Of a DNA stretch of 64,000 nt, positions 8,642-16,907 are shown one piece after another. Under the pieces are notes generated by a model. The model ran no database searches and had not been told where the DNA came from. It worked only from the letters and a program-made list of their open reading frames with translations. This DNA comes from Streptomyces asoensis. GTDB taxonomy: Bacteria; Actinomycetota; Actinomycetes; Streptomycetales; Streptomycetaceae. The position numbers were made by a program, and so were the translations under genes. Numbering within the stretch: the stretch's first letter is position 1; every line of letters starts with the position of its first letter. The stretch covers positions 1,364,001 to 1,428,000 of the forward strand of contig NZ_BNEB01000005.1 of assembly GCF_016860545.1 (NCBI RefSeq). Reading direction: 5' to 3'.

Positions 8642-8694
8642 GCGCTGTCGAAGACACCCGCGCCCATCACTCCGTACCCGAGAGGCACCCCTCC

Positions 8695-10086
8695 ATGAGC
8701 GCAACCTCCGGCATACCGCGACGGCGACGCGCGCTCGTCGCCGTGCTCAGCACCCTCGGCCTGGCGGCCGCCGCGGCGGCCGCCGTCACCCTTCCCGCGA
8801 ACGCCTCCGCGCCCACACCCCCCACCGGCTGGTCGCAGGTCTTCCTCGACGACTTCACCGGCGCCGCCGGCAGCGCGGTCAGCTCCACCAACTGGCAGTA
8901 CAGCACCGGGACTTCGTATCCGGGCGGACCCGCCAACTGGGGCACCGGCGAGGTCGAGACGATGACCAACAGCACCAGCAACGTCTCGCTCGACGGCAAC
9001 GGCAACCTGCGCATCACGCCGCTGCGGGACTCCGCGGGCCGCTGGACCTCGGGCCGTATCGAGACCAAGCGGACCGACTTCCAGCCCCCGTCCGGCGGCA
9101 AGCTGCGCGTCGAGGCGCGGATCCAGATGCCGAACGTGACGGGCACCGCCGCCGAGGGCTACTGGCCCGCGTTCTGGGCGCTCGGCGCGCCCTACCGCGG
9201 CAACTACCAGAACTGGCCGGGCGTCGGCGAGCTGGACATCATGGAGAACGTCCAGGGCCTGAACAAGGTGTGGGCCACCATGCACTGCGGCACCAGCCCG
9301 GGCGGCCCGTGCAACGAGACCTCCGGCATCGGCAACTCCGTCGCCTGTCCGAACACGACCTGCCAGTCCGGCTTCCACACCTACGCGATGGAGTGGGACC
9401 GCTCGGTGACCCCCGAGGCGATCCGCTTCTACGTCGACGGCGTCAACTACCACACCGTCACCGCGAACCAGGTCGACGCGACGACCTGGACCAACGCCAC
9501 CAACCACGGCTACTTCGTGATCCTGAACGTGGCGATGGGCGGCGGCTTCCCCGACGCCTTCGGCGGCGGCCTCGACGGGGACACCGTCCCGGGCCACCCG
9601 ATGGTGGTGGACTACGTGCAGGTGCTCCAGGCCGCGGGCGGTGGGAGCGGTACCACGCCTCCGCCGACCGGCAGCCGTGACGCCTACGGCACGATCCAGG
9701 CCGAGTCGTACGACAGCCAGTCCGGCACCATCACCGAGACGACGACCGACACCGGCGGCGGCCAGAACATCGGCGCCCTCGCCAACGGCGACTACGCACT
9801 CTACAAGGGCGTCACCTTCGGTTCGACGCCCGCGACCCAGTTCAGCGCACGGGTCGCCGGCGGGGCGGCGAGCGGCGTCAGCGGGCTGGTCGAGGTGCGC
9901 CTCGACAGCCGGACCGCGACCCCGGTCGGCAGCTTCGCCGTCGGCAACACGGGCGGCTGGCAGTCGTGGCGGACGATCCCCGCGAACATCAGCTCCGTCA
10001 CCGGCACCCACGACGTCTACCTGACCTTCACCAGCGGCCAGCCGGCGGACTTCGTGAACGTCAACTGGTTCACCTTCGGTCACTGA
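8695..10086 (+). CDS. secreted GH16 endo-beta-1,3-glucanase with C-terminal CBM6
   Basis: The 463-residue protein begins with an Arg-rich, Ala-rich signal peptide cut near ANASAP. The catalytic domain (about residues 45-315) has the GH16 signature GELDIMENVQ, giving nucleophile, Asp and acid/base Glu in the ExDxxE pattern, and AEGYWPAFWALG typical of laminarinases. A Gly/Thr/Pro linker leads to a CBM6 module (about 330-463) that begins GTIQAESYDSQSG and has the conserved Trp-rich strand GGWQSWRTIP. It should cut internal beta-1,3-glucan bonds outside the cell. A LacI-type operator in its promoter suggests induction by oligosaccharides. Confidence 0.92.
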   Translation: MSATSGIPRRRRALVAVLSTLGLAAAAAAAVTLPANASAPTPPTGWSQVFLDDFTGAAGSAVSSTNWQYSTGTSYPGGPANWGTGEVETMTNSTSNVSLDGNGNLRITPLRDSAGRWTSGRIETKRTDFQPPSGGKLRVEARIQMPNVTGTAAEGYWPAFWALGAPYRGNYQNWPGVGELDIMENVQGLNKVWATMHCGTSPGGPCNETSGIGNSVACPNTTCQSGFHTYAMEWDRSVTPEAIRFYVDGVNYHTVTANQVDATTWTNATNHGYFVILNVAMGGGFPDAFGGGLDGDTVPGHPMVVDYVQVLQAAGGGSGTTPPPTGSRDAYGTIQAESYDSQSGTITETTTDTGGGQNIGALANGDYALYKGVTFGSTPATQFSARVAGGAASGVSGLVEVRLDSRTATPVGSFAVGNTGGWQSWRTIPANISSVTGTHDVYLTFTSGQPADFVNVNWFTFGH

Positions 10087-10109
10087 CCGGCCCGTTCCCC
10101 GGCACGGCA

Positions 10110-10156
10110 CACCCCGGTCGCCTCAGCGCAGTTCCGCGCGGAAGGCGACCGGGGTG
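10110..10156. terminator. bidirectional hairpin overlapping the araC stop
   Basis: A perfect 13-bp inverted repeat (CACCCCGGTCGCC at 10110-10122, complement at 10144-10156) lies between the convergent GH16 and AraC genes. One arm and the loop fall within the last 12 codons of the AraC gene, so the coding end doubles as terminator. Confidence 0.6.
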
Positions 10157-11025
10157 CTGCCCGTGTGCAGCTGGAAGAACTTGGAGAAGTTCGCCGGGTC
10201 GGGGAAGCCCACCGCCGCGCCGACCCGGCCGATCGGCAGGTCCGTGTGGGCCAGGAGCCGTTTCGCCTCCAGGACGACCCGTTTGTCGATGAAGCCCTTG
10301 GGCGTCTCGCCGGTGGCCGCGCGCACCGCGCGCACGAGGGTGCGGCGGGAGTAGCCGAGGGCGTCGGCGTACGCGCTGACGCTGTGGTTGGTGGCGAAGT
10401 CGCGCTCCACCGCGTCCCGGAAGAGCGTGAACGTGGTGTCGCCCTGGCGGCGCGCCGCCTCCTCGCTGCTCGCCGCGAGGTGGGCGAGGCGCAGCAGGAA
10501 CGCCGTCAGGGAGTGCCGCAGCACCGCCGTGTGCAGGCTCAGCGGCAGGGTCGCGCCGGCGCCGCCGTCGTCGTACTCCCCGCGCAGATAGGTCAGTGCC
10601 GCGCGCAGTCCAGCGAGTTGCGGCCCGTCGGGGCGCAGCAGCGGGGGCAGGTCGTAGCGGTAGAGGCCGGTGGCCTCGACGGTGGCGCGCGGCAGGAAGC
10701 CTGGCTGCATGGTCAGGACCGTTCCGCGGTACCCGCCCGACCTCGAGAAGCGGTGGACCTGGCCCGGGCGGATCCACAGCAGGTCGCCGGCCCTCGCCTC
10801 GTGCTCGGCGAAGTCGATCATGTGCCGGACGGGGCCGTCGTCGAAGAGCATCACCACGTGGAAGTCGATGCGGTGGACGCGGTCCAGCGGGGCATCAGAG
10901 TGCCAGGTGCGTCCCACGTCCATGGGCCCCACCTGCATGCCGACGCCGCCGACGCTGTGCTCGACGGGAAAGGGAAAGGTCCTGATGCCCTCACCGGCGC
11001 CGTCTTGGGTGTGTGTGTCCGCCAT
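10123..11025 (-). CDS. AraC-family transcriptional regulator
   Basis: This 300-residue regulator has an N-terminal cupin-like sensing domain (HSDAPLDRVHRIDFHVVML, then AGDLLWIRPGQVHRFS) and a C-terminal double helix-turn-helix (SVSAYADALGYSRRTLVRAV and IGRVGAAVGFPDPANFSKFF). I choose the ATG at 11025, preceded by GAGG five bases away; an upstream in-frame ATG at 11097 is possible but less well supported. It is divergent from the pentose-phosphate operon and convergent with the GH16 gene. The cupin suggests a small ligand such as a sugar. The target genes are not evident. Confidence 0.87.
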   Translation of the reverse strand: MADTHTQDGAGEGIRTFPFPVEHSVGGVGMQVGPMDVGRTWHSDAPLDRVHRIDFHVVMLFDDGPVRHMIDFAEHEARAGDLLWIRPGQVHRFSRSGGYRGTVLTMQPGFLPRATVEATGLYRYDLPPLLRPDGPQLAGLRAALTYLRGEYDDGGAGATLPLSLHTAVLRHSLTAFLLRLAHLAASSEEAARRQGDTTFTLFRDAVERDFATNHSVSAYADALGYSRRTLVRAVRAATGETPKGFIDKRVVLEAKRLLAHTDLPIGRVGAAVGFPDPANFSKFFQLHTGSTPVAFRAELR

Positions 11026-11124
11026 GTCCGCCTCGTACCGCCCGCTTGCCGCCCGGGGGTGCTCATATGTCGCCCGCCGGTGTCCCACATTCACCACAGG
11101 CTGACACAGGGAGACCTTCCTTCG

Positions 11125-11141
11125 TAAAAGTCAGACTTTTA
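11125..11141. promoter_or_regulatory. perfect 17-bp palindrome upstream of tkt
   Basis: TAAAAGTCAGACTTTTA is a perfect palindrome around a central A, 52 bp upstream of the transketolase start and about 100 bp from the divergent araC start. The GT-N3-AC core matches the consensus of FadR-type GntR regulators, which often sense sugar acids. An unidentified GntR protein elsewhere is a plausible binder. No GntR gene is in this window. Confidence 0.55.
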
Positions 11142-11193
11142 GGTTTGAACACATCAGAGCAACAGACCCGCTCCCGTCGAGGATTTCTTGAAG

Positions 11194-13269
11194 ATGAGCA
11201 CGCAGACACCGCACCCCTTCGAGTGGACCGACATCGACCGGCGTGCCGTCGACACCGCCCGCCTGCTCGCCGCGGATGCCGTACAGCGGGTGGGCAACGG
11301 CCACCCCGGAACCGCGATGAGCCTGGCCCCGGTCGCGTACACGATCTTTCAGAAGGTGATGCGGCACGATCCGGCCGATCCGGAGTGGACGGGCCGCGAC
11401 CGCTTCGTCCTGTCCCCAGGGCACACCTCGCTGACCCTCTACACCCAGCTCTTCCTCGCCGGCTACGAGCTGGAGCTGGAGGACCTGAAGCGCTTCCGCA
11501 CGCACGGCTCGAAGACGCCCGGCCACCCCGAGTACGGGCACACCGCCGGTGTGGAGACCACCACCGGCCCGCTCGGCCAGGGCCTCGCGAACGCCGTCGG
11601 CATGGCCATGGCCGCCCGCTACGAGCGCGGTCTGTTCGACCCCGGGGCCCCGGTGGGCGAGTCGCCCTTCGACCACACGATCTGGGGGATCGTCTCCGAC
11701 GGCGACCTGGAGGAGGGCGTCTCCGCCGAGGCCTCCTCCCTCGCCGGCCACCAGCGGCTCGGCAACCTCGTCCTGGTCTACGACGACAACCACATCTCGA
11801 TCGAGGGCGACACCGCCACCGCGTTCTCCGAGGACGTGCTGGGGCGCTACGAGGCCTACGGCTGGCACACGCAGCGCGTCGAGCCGGCCGAGGACGGTGA
11901 CGTCGACGTCGCGGCCCTGCACACGGCCCTCAGGGCGGCGCAGGCCGAGACCGGCCGCCCGTCGATCATCGCGCTGCGCACGATCATCGCCTGGCCCGCA
12001 CCGAACGCCCGCAACACCGAGGCCTCCCACGGCTCGGCCCTCGGGGCGGAGGAGATCGCCGCCACCAAGCGCCTGCTCGGCTTCGACCCGGAGAAGTCCT
12101 TCGAGGTCGCGGACGAGGTCCTCGCCCACACCCGCGGCGCACTGGACCGGGGTGCGCAGGCCCACGCCGCCTGGGACAAGCGGGTGGCGCAGTGGCGCGG
12201 CACCGACCCCGAGCGGTCCCGCCTGCTGGACCGGATCCTGGCCGGCCAGCTGCCCGACGGCTGGCAGGACGCGCTGCCGGTGTTCGAGCCGGGCAAGGAC
12301 GTCGCCACCCGTGCCGCGTCCGGCAAGGTGCTCCAGGCGCTCGGCGCGGTCCTGCCCGAGCTGTGGGGCGGCTCCGCCGACCTGGCCGGCTCGAACAACA
12401 CGACGATCGACAAGACCTCGTCGTTCCTGCCCGAGGGCAACCCGCTGCCCGAGGCCGGCCCGTACGGCCGCACCGTGCACTTCGGCATCCGCGAGTTCTC
12501 GATGGCCGCGGAGATGAACGGCATCGCGCTGCACGGCAACACCCGCATCTACGGCGGCACGTTCCTGGTGTTCTCCGACTACATGCGCAACGCCGTGCGG
12601 ATGTCGGCGCTGATGCAGCTGCCGGTGACGTACGTGTGGACGCACGACTCCATCGGTCTCGGCGAGGACGGCCCCACCCACCAGCCGGTCGAGCACCTGG
12701 CCTCGCTGCGCGCCATCCCCGGCCTGAACGTCGTCCGCCCGGCCGACGCCAACGAGACGGCCGTGGCCTGGGCCGAGATCCTGAAGCGGCACGCCACCCG
12801 GCCGGCCCCGCACGGGCTGGCCCTCACCCGGCAGGGCGTCCCGACGTACGCGCCGAACCAGGACGCCGCGAAGGGCGGTTACGTCCTGGCGGAGTCCTCG
12901 ACCACGACCCCCGACGTCGTCCTGATCGCCACCGGCTCCGAGGTGCGGCTCGCCGTGGCCGCGCGCGAGTCGCTGGAGGCCGAGGGGATCGGCGTCCGGG
13001 TGGTGTCGATGCCGTCCGTGGAGTGGTTCGAGGAGCAGCCCCGCGAGTACCGCGACCGGGTCCTGCCGCCGTCCGTGCGGGCCCGCGTCGCCGTGGAGGC
13101 CGGCATCGGCCTGACCTGGTACCGCTACGTGGGCGACGCCGGACGCATCGTCTCCCTGGAGCACTTCGGCGCCTCCGCCGACGCACGGACCCTGTTCGCC
13201 GAGTACGGCTTCACCGCCGAGAACGTCGCCGCCGCGGCCAGGGAATCCCTCGCCGCCGCGCGTGGTTGA
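11194..13269 (+). CDS. tkt: transketolase
   Basis: The 691-residue protein has the full transketolase layout. Seen are VGNGHPGTAMSLAP near the N-terminus, SPGHTSLTLYTQLFLAG, the thiamine-diphosphate motif SDGDLEEGV ... LVYDDNHISIEGDT, and the pyrimidine-domain FGIREFSMAAEMNGIALHG. It transfers two-carbon ketol units between pentose-phosphate-pathway sugars. GAGGA precedes both a TTG (11188) and the ATG used here. It is the first gene of a seven-gene operon holding both oxidative and non-oxidative branches of the pathway. The end overlaps the longest possible start of the transaldolase frame. Confidence 0.95.
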   Translation: MSTQTPHPFEWTDIDRRAVDTARLLAADAVQRVGNGHPGTAMSLAPVAYTIFQKVMRHDPADPEWTGRDRFVLSPGHTSLTLYTQLFLAGYELELEDLKRFRTHGSKTPGHPEYGHTAGVETTTGPLGQGLANAVGMAMAARYERGLFDPGAPVGESPFDHTIWGIVSDGDLEEGVSAEASSLAGHQRLGNLVLVYDDNHISIEGDTATAFSEDVLGRYEAYGWHTQRVEPAEDGDVDVAALHTALRAAQAETGRPSIIALRTIIAWPAPNARNTEASHGSALGAEEIAATKRLLGFDPEKSFEVADEVLAHTRGALDRGAQAHAAWDKRVAQWRGTDPERSRLLDRILAGQLPDGWQDALPVFEPGKDVATRAASGKVLQALGAVLPELWGGSADLAGSNNTTIDKTSSFLPEGNPLPEAGPYGRTVHFGIREFSMAAEMNGIALHGNTRIYGGTFLVFSDYMRNAVRMSALMQLPVTYVWTHDSIGLGEDGPTHQPVEHLASLRAIPGLNVVRPADANETAVAWAEILKRHATRPAPHGLALTRQGVPTYAPNQDAAKGGYVLAESSTTTPDVVLIATGSEVRLAVAARESLEAEGIGVRVVSMPSVEWFEEQPREYRDRVLPPSVRARVAVEAGIGLTWYRYVGDAGRIVSLEHFGASADARTLFAEYGFTAENVAAAARESLAAARG

Positions 13270-13288
13270 TCCGACCGCCAGAAAGAAG

Positions 13289-14434
13289 ATGATCGAAGTG
13301 ACCGAAGCAACCGCCACCGCGGGAGCGCTGGACCGCCTGTCCGAGGAGGGCGTGTCCGTCTGGCTGGACGACCTGTCGCGTGAGCGGATCACGTCCGGCA
13401 ACCTGGCGGGCCTCGTGCGGACGAGGAACGTCGTCGGCGTGACCACCAACCCGTCCATCTTCCAGGCCGCGATCGGCTCCGGCGCCGGCTACGAGGAGCA
13501 GCTCGCCGACCTGGCGGTGCGGGGCGTGACCGTCGACGAGGCCGTACGGATGATGACGACGGCCGATGTGCGGGCCGCGGCCGACGTCCTGCGTCCCGTG
13601 TACGAGGCGACCGACGGCCGGGACGGCCGGGTCTCCATCGAGGTCGACCCCCGGCTGGCCCACGACACCGCCGCCACCGTCGCCGAGGCCAAGCAGCTCG
13701 CCTGGCTCGTCGACCGCCCCAACGTCATGATCAAGATCCCGGCGACGAAGGCCGGTCTCCCGGCGATCACCGAGGTCATCGGCCTCGGGATCAGCGTCAA
13801 CGTCACGCTGATCTTCTCGCTGGAGCGTTACCGCGAGGTCGTCGCCGCCTATCTGGCGGGCCTGGAGAGGGCCGCCGCGAAGGGCCTGGACCTGTCCGCC
13901 GTCCACTCGGTGGCCTCGTTCTTCGTCTCCCGCGTGGACGCCGAGATCGACAAGCGGCTGACGCTGCTCGGCACCGACGCGGCCCTCGCGCTGAAGGGCA
14001 GGGCGGCCCTCGCCAACGCGCGGCTGGCCTACGAGGCGTACGAGGAGCTCTTCGGCGGCGACCGCTTCACGGCGCTCGCCGGGGCCCGTGCGAACCGGCA
14101 GCGTCCGCTGTGGGCCTCCACCGGTGTGAAGGATCCTGCATACAAGGACACCCTGTACGTGGACGAACTGGTGGCACCGGGCACGGTCAACACCATGCCC
14201 GAAGCCACGCTGGAGGCCACCGCCGACCACGGTGACATCACCGGCGACACGGTCACCGGCGGCTACGCGCAGGCGCGTGCCGACCTCGCCGCCGTGGAGT
14301 CGCTGGGCATCTCCTACGACGAGGTGGTCACCCGTTTGGAGGAGGAGGGTGTCGCCAAGTTCGCGGTGGCGTGGCAGGACCTTCTGGACGCGGTCACGAA
14401 GTCGCTGATGAGCAAGGGAGTTGACGCGGAATGA
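13289..14434 (+). CDS. tal: transaldolase
   Basis: This 381-residue enzyme matches the length of actinobacterial transaldolases. GVTTNPSIFQAAIGSG is the family opening, and the Schiff-base lysine is in NVMIKIPATKAGLPAI; RPLWASTGVKDPAYKDTLYV is the C-terminal signature. It moves a dihydroxyacetone unit between sedoheptulose 7-phosphate and glyceraldehyde 3-phosphate. I start it at ATG 13289 after AGAAAGAAG; an in-frame GTG at 13262 overlapping tkt and a GTG at 13298 are alternatives. Its stop overlaps the zwf start as ATGA, indicating translational coupling. Confidence 0.94.
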   Translation: MIEVTEATATAGALDRLSEEGVSVWLDDLSRERITSGNLAGLVRTRNVVGVTTNPSIFQAAIGSGAGYEEQLADLAVRGVTVDEAVRMMTTADVRAAADVLRPVYEATDGRDGRVSIEVDPRLAHDTAATVAEAKQLAWLVDRPNVMIKIPATKAGLPAITEVIGLGISVNVTLIFSLERYREVVAAYLAGLERAAAKGLDLSAVHSVASFFVSRVDAEIDKRLTLLGTDAALALKGRAALANARLAYEAYEELFGGDRFTALAGARANRQRPLWASTGVKDPAYKDTLYVDELVAPGTVNTMPEATLEATADHGDITGDTVTGGYAQARADLAAVESLGISYDEVVTRLEEEGVAKFAVAWQDLLDAVTKSLMSKGVDAE

Positions 14435-15975
14435 GCAGCAGCAGTCTCGGCGCGGCCTGGGAGAATCCCCTGCGGGACCCCCGCGACCGGCGCCTGCCCC
14501 GCATCGCGGGCCCCTCCGGCCTCGTCATCTTCGGCGTGACCGGCGACCTGTCCCGCAAGAAGCTGATGCCGGCGGTCTACGACCTCGCCAACCGGGGTCT
14601 GCTGCCGCCGGGCTTCTCGCTCGTCGGCTTCGCCCGCCGCGACTGGGAGGACCAGGACTTCGCGCAGGTCGTCCACGACGCGGTGCGCGAGCACTCCCGG
14701 ACCCCCTTCCGCGAGGAGGTCTGGCAGCAGCTCGCCGAGGGCATGCGGTTCGTCCCGGGCGACTTCGACGACGACACGGCGTTCAAGCAGCTCAAGAACG
14801 CGGTCGAGGAGCTCGACGCCTCGCGCGGCACCGGCGGCAACTTCGCCTTCTACCTCTCCGTGCCTCCGAAGTTCTTCCCCAAGGTGGTCGAGCAGCTCAA
14901 GAAGCACGGCCTGGCCAAGGGACCGGAGGGCTCCTGGCGGCGCGGGGTCATCGAAAAGCCGTTCGGGCACGACCTGGACAGCGCGCGGGAACTCAACGCG
15001 GTCGTGCACGACGTGTTCGAACCGGACCAGGTCTTCCGCATCGACCACTACCTCGGCAAGGAGACCGTCCAGAACATCCTGGCGCTCCGTTTCGCCAACA
15101 CCATGTTCGAGCCGATCTGGAACCGGTCCTTCGTGGACCACGTGCAGATCACCATGGCCGAGGACATCGGCATCGGCGGCCGGGCCGGCTACTACGACGG
15201 CATCGGCGCCGCCCGTGACGTCATCCAGAACCACCTGCTCCAGCTCATGGCCCTCACCGCCATGGAGGAGCCCGCCTCCTTCGACGCCGACGCGCTGCTC
15301 ACCGAGAAGCTCAAGGTGCTCAAGGCGGTGAAGGTGCCGGACGACCTGGGCAGGCACACCGTGCGCGGCCAGTACGCGGGCGCCTGGCAGGGCGGCGAGA
15401 GGGTGCGGGGCTACCTCGAGGAGGACGGCATCGACGCGGCCTCCACGACGGACACGTACGCGGCCGTGAAGCTGAACGTCGACAACCGCCGCTGGGCGGG
15501 CGTCCCGTTCTACCTGCGCACCGGCAAGCGCCTCGGCCGGCGGGTCACCGAGATCGCGGTGGTCTTCCAGCGGGCCCCGCACTCCCCCTTCGACTCCACC
15601 GCCACCGAGGAGCTCGGCCAGAACGCGATCGTCATCCGCGTCCAGCCGGACGAGGGCATCACGGTCCGCTTCGGCTCCAAGGTCCCCGGCACCTCCATGG
15701 AGATCCGGGACGTCACGATGGACTTCGCCTACGGCGAGTCCTTCACGGAGTCCAGCCCCGAGGCCTACGAGCGGCTCATCCTGGACGTGCTGCTCGGCGA
15801 CGCCAACCTGTTCCCGCGCCACCAGGAAGTGGAAGAGTCCTGGAAGATCCTCGACCCGATCGAGGAGTACTGGGCACGGCACGGCAGGCCCGCGCAGTAC
15901 TCCTCGGGCAGCTGGGGACCCGAGGAAGCCGACGAGATGCTCGCACGAGACGGACGGAGCTGGCGCAGGCCATGA
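14431..15975 (+). CDS. zwf: glucose-6-phosphate 1-dehydrogenase
   Basis: The 514-residue protein has the Rossmann motif FGVTGDLSRKKLMPA at about residues 34-48 and the active-site signature RIDHYLGKE, with the catalytic His region intact. It oxidises glucose 6-phosphate to 6-phosphogluconolactone and makes NADPH. It starts inside the tal stop codon and ends inside the opcA start, both by 4-bp overlaps. The pairing with opcA is characteristic of actinobacteria, where OpcA supports assembly or activity of this enzyme. Confidence 0.96.
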   Translation: MSSSSLGAAWENPLRDPRDRRLPRIAGPSGLVIFGVTGDLSRKKLMPAVYDLANRGLLPPGFSLVGFARRDWEDQDFAQVVHDAVREHSRTPFREEVWQQLAEGMRFVPGDFDDDTAFKQLKNAVEELDASRGTGGNFAFYLSVPPKFFPKVVEQLKKHGLAKGPEGSWRRGVIEKPFGHDLDSARELNAVVHDVFEPDQVFRIDHYLGKETVQNILALRFANTMFEPIWNRSFVDHVQITMAEDIGIGGRAGYYDGIGAARDVIQNHLLQLMALTAMEEPASFDADALLTEKLKVLKAVKVPDDLGRHTVRGQYAGAWQGGERVRGYLEEDGIDAASTTDTYAAVKLNVDNRRWAGVPFYLRTGKRLGRRVTEIAVVFQRAPHSPFDSTATEELGQNAIVIRVQPDEGITVRFGSKVPGTSMEIRDVTMDFAYGESFTESSPEAYERLILDVLLGDANLFPRHQEVEESWKILDPIEEYWARHGRPAQYSSGSWGPEEADEMLARDGRSWRRP

Positions 15976-16907
15976 AGATCGACCTGACCGACACCACGGC
16001 AAGCAAGATCAACAAGGCGTTGGTGCACGGTCGCCGCGCCATCGGCACACCGGCCGTGGGCATGGTCCTGACGATGGTGATCGTCACGGACGAGGAGAAC
16101 GCCTACGACTCGATCAAGGCGGCCGAGGAGGCCTCGCACGAGCACCCCTCGCGCACCCTGGTCGTCATCAAGCGGCACGCCCGCAGCCCGCGCGACCGCA
16201 CCAACTCCCACCTCGACGCCGAGGTACGGGTGGGCGCCGACGCGGGCACCGGCGAGACGGTCGTCCTGCGGACCTACGGCGAGGTGTCCGACCACGCCGA
16301 CTCCGTCGTGCTGCCGCTGCTGCTCCCCGACGCCCCGGTGGTGGTCTGGTGGCCGGTGGACGCGCCGGAGAACCCCGCCAAGGACCCGCTGGGCGCCCTC
16401 GCGCAGCGCAGGATCACCGACATGTACGCCGTGGAGCGGCCGCTGGCGGCGCTCGCGGCCCGCGTGAAGTCGTACGCCCCCGGCGACACCGACCTCGCCT
16501 GGACCCGGCTCACCCCCTGGCGTTCGATGCTCGCGGCGGCCCTGGACCAGGCCCAGGTGCCCATCACCACGGCGGCCGTGGAGAGCGAGGCCGACAACCC
16601 CAGCGCCGAGCTGCTCGCGCGCTGGCTGGAGGCCCGGCTCGACGTCACGGTCGACCGGGTGGTCACGGCGGGACCGGTCGTCACGGCCGTCCGCCTCGGC
16701 ACCGCGAACGGCGAGATCGTCATCGACCGCCCCGAGGGCCCGCTGGCCACGCTCACCCTGCCCGGCCAGCCCTCGCGCACCCTCGCGCTGAAGGTCCGCG
16801 CCACCTCCGAACTCATCGCCGAGGAGCTCAGGCGCCTCGACGCGGACGAGATGTACGCCGTCGCCCTGCGCGGCGAAGGCACCAAGGAGACCCCCTCCCA
16901 TGTCTGA
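15972..16907 (+). CDS. opcA: glucose-6-phosphate dehydrogenase assembly protein OpcA
   Basis: This is a 311-residue protein of the OpcA family. It begins MKIDLTDTTASKINKAL, and contains LPLLLPDAPVVVWWPVDAPENP and the late IVIDRPEG segment typical of actinobacterial members. It has no catalytic motif; OpcA proteins are needed for full activity of glucose-6-phosphate dehydrogenase in cyanobacteria and actinobacteria. It lies directly after zwf with an ATGA overlap and overlaps the pgi start by 8 bp. Confidence 0.94.
   Translation: MKIDLTDTTASKINKALVHGRRAIGTPAVGMVLTMVIVTDEENAYDSIKAAEEASHEHPSRTLVVIKRHARSPRDRTNSHLDAEVRVGADAGTGETVVLRTYGEVSDHADSVVLPLLLPDAPVVVWWPVDAPENPAKDPLGALAQRRITDMYAVERPLAALAARVKSYAPGDTDLAWTRLTPWRSMLAAALDQAQVPITTAAVESEADNPSAELLARWLEARLDVTVDRVVTAGPVVTAVRLGTANGEIVIDRPEGPLATLTLPGQPSRTLALKVRATSELIAEELRRLDADEMYAVALRGEGTKETPSHV

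Noticed and set aside
6252..9680. A 1142-codon plus-strand open frame covering the IclR, transpeptidase and GH16 genes
   Set aside because: It reads the same strand in another frame through three clear genes and a terminator hairpin; composition is Arg/Gly/Pro-rich.
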